64,000 nt of DNA, taken from Methanobrevibacter sp. (GTDB taxonomy: Archaea > Methanobacteriota > Methanobacteria > Methanobacteriales > Methanobacteriaceae). The DNA lies in contig NZ_SUTM01000003.1 in assembly GCF_015062935.1 (NCBI RefSeq), forward strand, positions 1-64,000. The letters run 5' to 3'. Positions within the stretch are counted from its first letter, which is position 1; the number at the start of each line of letters is the position of its first letter. This document shows, piece by piece, positions 56,949 through 64,000 of the stretch. A model generated the notes under the pieces. It did not search any database, was not told where the DNA came from, and saw only the letters and a list, made by a program, of their open reading frames with translations. The position numbers were made by a program, and so were the translations under genes.

Positions 56949-57551
56949 TCACTGGCATTTGATGGTCTGCCAAGTCATATCAAAATTTTTCTCAAAAATT
57001 AAATCAATATCTGCATCCGGAAAATTTAACCAGAAATATTGAGTTCCCATATACAGGATATGCAATGAATCTACAATGTTTTCGGTTGAAAAGTCCTCGG
57101 AGATTTCATTTTGCCTTTTGCCCTCTTCGACAAGATCTGTTAAAAATATTTTAATATCATTTTCTGTTTGTGAAATTATCCTGTTGACGTCATTATGGGC
57201 ATGACCTATTGAGGTTAAAAGAAGAATTACACTGCTATAATTGATTTTTTCATTGATGCTTTCAATTTCCACACCTTTAATATAGTGATGTAAAATATTG
57301 AGCAATGTGTCATGGATTCTGTCCTTTGATGAACCTTCAAGAATGATTTTATCAAAATCGACTTTAATATAATCCACCATATACTTTTGAAGAATTGCTT
57401 CAAATATCTCGCTTTTATCTGAAAAATAATAATATATGCCGCCTGTTGTCAGTCCGGTATAATTTCGAATTTCACTAATTGAAATATCAATTGATCCTTT
57501 CTCCAATATTAGTTTTAGTGTTTTTTCAGCAATCAAGTCTTTGGTGTTCAT
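56949..57551 (-). CDS. TetR/AcrR-family regulator, copy 2
   Basis: A 200-aa repressor-like protein. The N-terminal HTH is ISISEIRNYTGLTTGGIYYYFSDKSEIFEAILQKY; the rest is a helical ligand-binding domain with no known ligand. It is a clear paralog of the gene at 57571-58179 (MNTK-LI-E-TLKL start and YYYFS-K-EI in both), and follows it after 19 bases. Confidence 0.9.
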   Translation of the reverse strand: MNTKDLIAEKTLKLILEKGSIDISISEIRNYTGLTTGGIYYYFSDKSEIFEAILQKYMVDYIKVDFDKIILEGSSKDRIHDTLLNILHHYIKGVEIESINEKINYSSVILLLTSIGHAHNDVNRIISQTENDIKIFLTDLVEEGKRQNEISEDFSTENIVDSLHILYMGTQYFWLNFPDADIDLIFEKNFDMTWQTIKCQ

Positions 57552-57570
57552 CTAACCGCCCGTGTTTAAG

Positions 57571-58179
57571 TTATTCTGTGAATTTTATCTTTTCCCATTC
57601 CAAATCAAAATTATCTTCGAAGTCCTGAATCATATCATCAATTAAATATACTTCCCATTTATATTGAATTCCCATGTACATGATAATTAATGACTCTACA
57701 ATGTCTTCCGTTGAGAAGTCCTGTCTAATTTGTCTGTTTTTTTGACCTTCCTCAATAATTTCTGTGAGAAAATCCCTCAATTCCTTTAGAATACAATGAG
57801 TATACTCCCCATAATTTTCATAAGCAAATCCCTCTCCGGTTAAAACCAGCAATACTGATCTGTAGTCTATATCACCATCAATAGATTCAATCCTGATTCC
57901 GGTTTCTTTTTGCCTGAAAATTTCAGCCATGACATCATGGATTTTTTCTTTTGCATTACCATTTATCTGTCTGAGCGTGTCTATATTGAATCTGTAATAA
58001 TTCATATAATATTTTTCAATAAGTTCATCGTATATTTCTTCCTTATTTGAAAAATAGTGATATATTCCACCAATTGCAATTCCGGAGGATGCACTTATTT
58101 CTCTAATAGAAATGAGAGAGTCTTGTTTTTCTATCATTAATTTTAAAGTATTTTCTAAAATTAACTGTTTTGTATTCAT
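57571..58179 (-). CDS. TetR/AcrR-family regulator, copy 1
   Basis: A 202-aa protein; HTH ISIREISASSGIAIGGIYHYFSNKEEIYDELIEKY, then helical ligand domain with FSTEDIVESLIIMYMGIQYKWE, also seen in copy 2 (FSTENIVDSLHILYMGTQYFW). It is the first gene of the pair, 42 bases after a duplicated GAAC-N4-GTTC operator. TetR proteins often control exporters, but the next divergent gene is a giant adhesin. Confidence 0.9.
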   Translation of the reverse strand: MNTKQLILENTLKLMIEKQDSLISIREISASSGIAIGGIYHYFSNKEEIYDELIEKYYMNYYRFNIDTLRQINGNAKEKIHDVMAEIFRQKETGIRIESIDGDIDYRSVLLVLTGEGFAYENYGEYTHCILKELRDFLTEIIEEGQKNRQIRQDFSTEDIVESLIIMYMGIQYKWEVYLIDDMIQDFEDNFDLEWEKIKFTE

Positions 58180-58221
58180 ACATTAAACAATTTATATTTT
58201 ATAGTTATTAAATGATATAGA

Positions 58222-58274
58222 GAACGAACGTTCGGTTGAAGTGTAAAATTAATTTTAAGAACAAACGTTCTGTT
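58222..58274. promoter_or_regulatory. Duplicated TetR-type operators
   Basis: GAACGAACGTTCGGTT (58222-58237) and GAACAAACGTTCTGTT (58259-58274) agree at 14 of 16 bases, share the core GAAC-N4-GTTC, and start 37 bases apart. They lie between the tetR pair and the adhesin. Binding by the adjacent TetR proteins is the natural inference. Confidence 0.6.
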
Positions 58275-58416
58275 ATATTGGAAAATAAAAACTAAATTTA
58301 TAGTTTTAATTCATCAAACAACAATAAGTTTATAAAACAATAAACGGAAAAATATTATTGAGTAAATTTTTTGAATGAATATTCTATAATTACTTACAAA
58401 TTTGAGGTATTTTAAA

Positions 58417-61400
58417 ATGAAGAAAAAAACGATAGGGATATTGCTGATAATCCTTGTATTGTTTATAAGTATTGGCGCAATTTCAGCGGCTGATGCTAAT
58501 GAAACATTAATGGAAGAAGTCAGCGATACCGAGATAGCAGTGACTTCTGTTGCTGTTGACGAAGACAACGCTATTTCGCCGGAGAGTGAAAGTGGCGGAG
58601 ATGTTGAAATTAATGTAACTGATAGTCGAGATGAAAAATCAATTTCGAATGAGGTGAAGGTAACTTCTAAATCAAATGAGGTGCTTTCCGCTTCAAACGA
58701 TGATGTGCTTAAAGCCGACACAGACTGTTTTTGGTGGGCTGAAAATAATGAATGGTTCGAAGATTTGCGTGACGCAATGGATCATATTAAAGATAGTTCT
58801 AGTAAAACAGGAACAATATATGTTAACGGCGGTACATACACCGAGCTTGACAAAGGAACATGTGGGGACATATATATTCATTTTACAAGTGCGGCAACAA
58901 TAACAATACAGCCGTTTGATGGTCAACAGGTTATTTTCGACGGCAGTGTTAAGGAAGATTATTACCTGTTTTGGTTAGACCATGCAGACTTAAAAGTCAC
59001 ATTCAATAACATAATATTCAAAAAAGGACATGCAACAGCCAGTGGTGGTGCTATCGAAGTTGCTCACGGACAAGTGACATTGAACAACTGTATACTGACT
59101 GAAAATGAAGCCCTTGATTATGGTGGAGCTGTAAGTGTGGCCGATGCTGGAACATTCATAGCCAACAATTGCCGGTTCATAAATAATTGGGCGGAAGACG
59201 ATGGTGGAGCTATCTCCTGTGAGGATGACGGTACTGTTCAACTTAATAATTGTTATTTTGAAGGCAATAAAAAAATTAAAAATGGTGTCGAAGAAGAAAA
59301 CGACTTCGGATATGAAGATGGTGCAAGTAAGCCTGGAACATGGATTTTTAACGATTGCCTATTTAAAGGACATGGTTCCCTTGAAATTGAAGTAGACGCT
59401 CCAAATAAATCAGTCACAATAACTCCTAGTGTTACAGATGATGTAAATACTGTAGTTTTATATAAAGATGGTTATTATTATGAAGAGCAATCTTTTGCTA
59501 TTCGCCCTTATGCTGAGTTCAATGACTTGGATGAAGGAACATATACTGTTTACCTGATAAAAGATCCTGATAAAAGATACGAGTATTCTGGAAATACTTT
59601 TACTATTATAGAACCTTATTTTGTTTTAGATGATAAAGATGTATTTGAAACTTTAAGTGCTGCGGTTAATGCTATTCCTAATGGTGGAAGTGGAGTAATT
59701 ACTGTTGAAGCCGGAACTTACAATGACACTGATAATTTTAACATAGTCATTAGCAATAAAATAGTAACAATTATGCCTAAAGATACTGAATCTCTAATAC
59801 CGGTTACTTTTTCAGCCCTTTATGAAAATTATCTGTTGCATGTAGCAGGTTCTAATGCTCAACTCATTTTGGAAGATATAACTATTACTGGTAAATTTTC
59901 AATGTATGCATTATATATCAATTCTGGTTTGGAATGTTCTATTACAGACTGTGAATTTAATAATATTAAAAATTCTCAAAACCAACCTGGAACTCCAATT
60001 AATGCTCAAAATTCAAAATTAGAAATAAATGGTACTACTTTTGAATTAAACGGCCAAATTAGCTTAATGAATACTGTTGTAACTATAGATGACTGTCATT
60101 TCACTAGCAATACTGGCCGTCAGGGCGGAGCAATTAATGCAAATCCTTCTTCAGATTTAACTATTACAAACTCAGAGTTTACCCGTAATGATGCAACAAC
60201 TGAAGGTGGTGCAATATATGCTACTAATCTTAAAATTGAGGACAGTACATTCATGCTAAACACAGCTGAAACTGGAGGAGCTATCTATATAACTGACAGC
60301 AGCGACAGACTCGTTAATATTACCTCCTGTGTTTTTGATTCCAATATTGCAACTAATCAGAGAAACATATTCTCCAAATCACCTACAAGGAAATTTGATT
60401 TACAGTTTAATGAATATGATTTGAATTTAGCAATGAATGAAAAAGATGCTTCATATGGCGCAGATTATATTCTTAATGGTGTTTTTGACTGGGGTTCAAA
60501 TTTAAATAATACTGTAACCCTTTTATCCGGAACCATGGATGATGAAAATATTTTCGGAGAAGTGCTTACTGTTGAAGATAACAAATTTAATATAAATCTT
60601 GGAGTGCTTAGCGGTGGAACACACGAATTAGCCATGGAAGGAATGTATACTCAGGGAGACAGTAATGACCATTTCTATACTCACGTATATTATTCTGATT
60701 TAAATGGAAACGAATTCTATCTAACAAACCCTGCATATCTAAAAGTAGTGATTGCAAAAGCTAAAATATTATTGAATCTTGAAGTAAAAAATGTATTAAT
60801 ACCTGAAATACCTGTTTTAAATGTTTATGCTAATTGGGATAATAATTACACAATTTTCATCGGAAATAAATATTATAAGCTTGAAGTTGTAAACGGTAAA
60901 GGTAGCATGCAGCTGACCGGTCTTGATTTAGGTAATTATTCAGTTGTTGCTATGCGCGATGCTGATGAAAACTTTGATCTTGCCATGAATTTTACTACTT
61001 TTTCAGTAAGTAAAACCTACAGCAACTTCCTCGTCGTAAGTACAAATGTGGAATATGATACTTTAGCACAGGCTGTAGCCAATTCCGGCAATGAAGATAC
61101 AATATATGTTAAAAACGGCACATATAAAGACACAAAAGTAGTAATATCCAATAAGACTTTAGATATTATTGCACTGGAAACTGTGGTCTTTGATGCTCAG
61201 GGCAGCGATGCGAATTTCATAATCGTAAACAAAAATGCTGAAGTCTATATTTATGGTATAGCATTCAGAGGAATTCACAACAGAAATACAAATTATGGAG
61301 CTATAGTCAATCACGGATATCTTTCACTAGATTCATGTAATTTTACAGATAATAAGATTACAAAAACATCATTTGCTGGAAATGGTGGAGCAGCTATATT

Positions 61401-64000
61401 TAGTGACGGAGAATCACTGGAAATTGACAACTGTAATTTCATAAACAATGTCGCTCCTTTAAAAGTAAGTACTGCAGCAGTCACATCATTGGGTTATGAG
61501 GATATTTCAATCACAGATTCCAAATTCATAAACAACACTGCACGTGAAGGAGGAGCAGTTCACTTTAAAAACATAGCTCAATTTGAATCAGCAATCTATT
61601 CATGTGATTTTGAACAGAATACTGCTGTTAAAGGATCTGCAATATATGTTGGAAACAATTCAAGATATGCCTCTGTAAGTCTATCTAATTTCGTTAAAAA
61701 CAACATCAAAAATAGTTTAGGAGAAAAAGCCCAACTTGAAGGTGGAGTAATATATGTCAATGGAAACACTACCGAGGTAACAATTGACATAGGATTATCC
61801 AACTTTGAAAACAACGCCAACAAGGATGTGGACGGAGGAGTCTTATGTCTTGACGGAAGTTCAAATGCATTCATTGAAGGCTGTACCTTCAATAACAATA
61901 GCGGTAAGTTGGGTTCTGCAATTTTAATCAAAAACCCTAATAATGAAAAACTCACATTGTTTATAGATAGCAGTTCATTTACAGATAACCATGCAACAAC
62001 TGGAGCTGTTGCAACCTCTCCTAAAGTTATAGCACTCATTGAAGAGTGTATTTTTATAAATAACACTGGAGAAAACAGACATGTTTACAGCAACGGATTT
62101 ACCGTGGCTCATGATACTGTTTTTGAAGTTAGCGATGTTAACTTAAAAGCGTCAACTGTTTCATATGGTAATGACTCAATAATCAAAGGTACAGCAGATC
62201 CTGGTGTCAATATCTACACATTAGCAAACTTAACCGTTTCTGGTGAAAATGTCACCGCAGAAATTAAAAACAATGCATTTACCTATAATGCAGGTGTATT
62301 GAATCATGGAAAACATACCGCTGTTTTAAACAATATTGTAGATATGAACAATAATACCTACTTGATGGACAGCATAAGCATAACTTTCAAAGTTAACCGT
62401 ATAGGCATTGAATTAAATGTTTCTGTTGACAATATTACCTATGGTGAAACCCTGAACATCATTGAAACATTGCCTTCCACTGCTTCAGGTAGAATAAGTT
62501 ATCAATTGAATGGAAAAGAATACACAAAAGATGAACTCGAATCATTGAAATTAGATGCAGGAAAATATAGCCTAGTAGCTACCTACAATAATGAAGATTA
62601 CGCACCTTCATCTTCCACCATCAATTTTGAAGTATATAAAGCCAATCCGACCATTTCTGTAGAGGATGTGGAAGTAGAGGATAATGGTACCGTTATTGTA
62701 AACATAAAAACAAATGTTCCATCAATCTATACAATAGAAATTGGAGATTACAAAACTGATAAATATGTTAACGGTAGCAGAGCTGTTGAAATAGATAAAA
62801 TATTTGAACCTGGAACCTACACAATCAAAGTCACTTCACAGGAACGTGTAAACTACAAATCAAATTCCACTGAGGCTACTTTGAAAGTCACTAAAAATAT
62901 TCCAGTAGTCACATTAAGTGCCTCCAATAAAGTCACATCTCCAAATGAGGCTATTGTCGGTGTTTCAGCTCCGGAAAATGCAGTAGGAAATATCACCTAC
63001 ACAATAACAGATTCAAATAAAAACATTGTTAAAACCCTAACCCAATCCTGCAGAGACGATTTAATCGTTTCCGATTTGGATGACGGAGACTATGAAATCA
63101 ATGCAATATTTGAAGGTGATGATTTATACTATTCAACCAGCAATATCAAAATGGCTCCATTATCCATTATGAGGTCCGCAAGTAATGTAAATATTCTCAG
63201 CGAGGATGAAGATGACTATGATGATGAATATTACTATCCATTCATATACCAGGAAGATGAAGATTCAGATTATGAATATTATGAAACCCTGGAAGAAGCA
63301 ATAGATGCGGCTTCATTAATGGGAGGAATCATTACAGTTAGAGGAGGAACCTATTATTACGAAGATGGAAACGCCGGTATTGATATTGAAGGGGAAGCTG
63401 AAATAACAATCAGAGCTTTTGCAGGCGAAGAGGTTATTTTTGACTGTCAACATGAAAGTGACTTCCTGTATTTAACATATGATACTGAAGTAGAGATAAT
63501 TGAGACAGCTCCACCTATTCCTATTATATATACCACAGAAGGACCTACAATTACACTTGAAAACATTACCGTAATCAACGGATATGCCAACAGTGATGGT
63601 GGAGTTATCGAAATGGATGCAGGTACTTTAACATTGCTGAACTGTAATTTCTACAATAACGAAGCTGAATATGGTGGAGTAATATATATCGGTTCAGTTA
63701 CTTCAGATCAGGATGCAGATGTCATTGCAGTTAACACTACATTTATAAACAATACTGCAAGATCTGAAGGTGGAGCAATCTATATTTCAGAAGGTCTTGA
63801 ACAGTTCGTATCCGCATCATTTTTAGGATGTACATTTTTAGACAACTACCAAGGTGAAGATGATGAGAGAACTATGAATTACTTTGCTGGTGATGCTGCT
63901 GATGAAATAGTTAAGAAAGCTTGTATATTTAACGCTAAGGATACAGTAACTTGGTCAATGGATAAAATCAACCAGACAGTAACTGTTATCGGTACATCTA
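58417..64000 (+). CDS. Giant beta-helix adhesin-like protein (right end outside the window)
   Basis: A secreted protein of at least 1861 codons, open at the right edge. The signal peptide (KKKTIGILLIILVLFISIGA then AAD) is followed by parallel beta-helix (pectate-lyase-like) repeats, many with GGAI/GGAV and NNC-F-x-NN strands (e.g. GGAIEVAHGQVTLNNC, GGAVSVADAGTFIANNC). From about residue 1250 Ig-like segments appear, then a second beta-helix block. GAGGT precedes the start. It is the adhesin-like class of gut Methanobrevibacter and probably binds host or bacterial surfaces. I checked the frame at several points to the edge and saw no stop. Confidence 0.88.
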   Translation, partial: MKKKTIGILLIILVLFISIGAISAADANETLMEEVSDTEIAVTSVAVDEDNAISPESESGGDVEINVTDSRDEKSISNEVKVTSKSNEVLSASNDDVLKADTDCFWWAENNEWFEDLRDAMDHIKDSSSKTGTIYVNGGTYTELDKGTCGDIYIHFTSAATITIQPFDGQQVIFDGSVKEDYYLFWLDHADLKVTFNNIIFKKGHATASGGAIEVAHGQVTLNNCILTENEALDYGGAVSVADAGTFIANNCRFINNWAEDDGGAISCEDDGTVQLNNCYFEGNKKIKNGVEEENDFGYEDGASKPGTWIFNDCLFKGHGSLEIEVDAPNKSVTITPSVTDDVNTVVLYKDGYYYEEQSFAIRPYAEFNDLDEGTYTVYLIKDPDKRYEYSGNTFTIIEPYFVLDDKDVFETLSAAVNAIPNGGSGVITVEAGTYNDTDNFNIVISNKIVTIMPKDTESLIPVTFSALYENYLLHVAGSNAQLILEDITITGKFSMYALYINSGLECSITDCEFNNIKNSQNQPGTPINAQNSKLEINGTTFELNGQISLMNTVVTIDDCHFTSNTGRQGGAINANPSSDLTITNSEFTRNDATTEGGAIYATNLKIEDSTFMLNTAETGGAIYITDSSDRLVNITSCVFDSNIATNQRNIFSKSPTRKFDLQFNEYDLNLAMNEKDASYGADYILNGVFDWGSNLNNTVTLLSGTMDDENIFGEVLTVEDNKFNINLGVLSGGTHELAMEGMYTQGDSNDHFYTHVYYSDLNGNEFYLTNPAYLKVVIAKAKILLNLEVKNVLIPEIPVLNVYANWDNNYTIFIGNKYYKLEVVNGKGSMQLTGLDLGNYSVVAMRDADENFDLAMNFTTFSVSKTYSNFLVVSTNVEYDTLAQAVANSGNEDTIYVKNGTYKDTKVVISNKTLDIIALETVVFDAQGSDANFIIVNKNAEVYIYGIAFRGIHNRNTNYGAIVNHGYLSLDSCNFTDNKITKTSFAGNGGAAIFSDGESLEIDNCNFINNVAPLKVSTAAVTSLGYEDISITDSKFINNTAREGGAVHFKNIAQFESAIYSCDFEQNTAVKGSAIYVGNNSRYASVSLSNFVKNNIKNSLGEKAQLEGGVIYVNGNTTEVTIDIGLSNFENNANKDVDGGVLCLDGSSNAFIEGCTFNNNSGKLGSAILIKNPNNEKLTLFIDSSSFTDNHATTGAVATSPKVIALIEECIFINNTGENRHVYSNGFTVAHDTVFEVSDVNLKASTVSYGNDSIIKGTADPGVNIYTLANLTVSGENVTAEIKNNAFTYNAGVLNHGKHTAVLNNIVDMNNNTYLMDSISITFKVNRIGIELNVSVDNITYGETLNIIETLPSTASGRISYQLNGKEYTKDELESLKLDAGKYSLVATYNNEDYAPSSSTINFEVYKANPTISVEDVEVEDNGTVIVNIKTNVPSIYTIEIGDYKTDKYVNGSRAVEIDKIFEPGTYTIKVTSQERVNYKSNSTEATLKVTKNIPVVTLSASNKVTSPNEAIVGVSAPENAVGNITYTITDSNKNIVKTLTQSCRDDLIVSDLDDGDYEINAIFEGDDLYYSTSNIKMAPLSIMRSASNVNILSEDEDDYDDEYYYPFIYQEDEDSDYEYYETLEEAIDAASLMGGIITVRGGTYYYEDGNAGIDIEGEAEITIRAFAGEEVIFDCQHESDFLYLTYDTEVEIIETAPPIPIIYTTEGPTITLENITVINGYANSDGGVIEMDAGTLTLLNCNFYNNEAEYGGVIYIGSVTSDQDADVIAVNTTFINNTARSEGGAIYISEGLEQFVSASFLGCTFLDNYQGEDDERTMNYFAGDAADEIVKKACIFNAKDTVTWSMDKINQTVTVIGTS

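Noticed and set aside
58180-58416. A 135-codon minus-strand frame within the adhesin start (58314-58721)
   Set aside because: It is antisense to the adhesin's signal peptide and N-terminus, with no ribosome site and low-complexity Ser-rich content.
59390-62066. Other frames within the giant adhesin, such as 61596-62066 on the minus strand
   Set aside because: They lie fully inside the adhesin frame, which is open throughout and has protein-like beta-helix motifs.

Overview
The window is AT-rich archaeal DNA from a hydrogenotrophic, host-associated methanogen of the order Methanobacteriales, most likely Methanobrevibacter. The evidence is an F420-reducing hydrogenase operon (frhADGB), the F430-biosynthesis gene cfbD, a protein resembling methanogenesis marker 5, archaeal information-processing genes (PCNA, GINS, aIF2-alpha, L44e, S27e, Nop10, TruD, EndoQ), TATA/BRE-type promoters, and large secreted adhesin-like proteins with Ig-like or parallel beta-helix repeats. 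The species cannot be fixed from sequence alone.

Layout. 1-262: edge of an IS200/IS605 element with a frameshifted tnpA. 398-776: RNase P RNA and initiator tRNA-Met. 873-3865: two coiled-coil membrane proteins, methionine aminopeptidase and a secreted Ig-like protein. 3960-7473: frhADGB. 8237-8441: tandem tRNA-Arg genes. 8453-14427: EndoQ, a marker-5-like protein, a PAC2-family protein, Nop10, aIF2-alpha, S27e, L44e, GINS and PCNA. 14498-20900: complete trpEGDCFBA operon with TGTACA-type boxes upstream. 20992-27346: CPBP protease, small XRE regulator, purB, copper ATPase. 27475-31788: truD-led operon with a zinc-ribbon protein, the DUF126 (phosphomevalonate dehydratase small subunit) protein, an amidohydrolase and a ferredoxin-nitroreductase, preceded by tRNA-Arg. 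31840-35440: pilin-like protein and cfbD-hisH-AIR synthase-like operon. 35510-40303: redox protein, MATE exporter, DUF2115, SLC13-type permease and companions. 40662-42536: two micro-ORFs and a tnpB-only IS605-type element. 42561-49589: YchF-like GTPase, a two-gene phosphoesterase operon, a sirtuin plus zinc-macrodomain pair, HxlR regulator plus CbiE. 49718-54034: adhesin with a coupled membrane protein, and the ArsA ATPase.

54188-64000 is accessory in character. It holds a membrane protein gene interrupted by an in-frame TAG, an MNT/HEPN pair, an internally deleted flavoprotein pseudogene, a coding fossil, two tandem TetR paralogs with duplicated operators, and the first 1861 codons of a giant beta-helix adhesin that runs off the right edge.

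The most unusual items are the sirtuin/Zn-macrodomain ADP-ribosylation module without its usual lipoyl partners, the tnpB element with a candidate omega RNA and a self-complementary guide flank, the TAG-split membrane protein, an adhesin whose apparent ATG lies upstream of its likely transcription start, and a 34/35-nt duplicated arsA promoter block. I found no CRISPR array, rRNA or replication origin.
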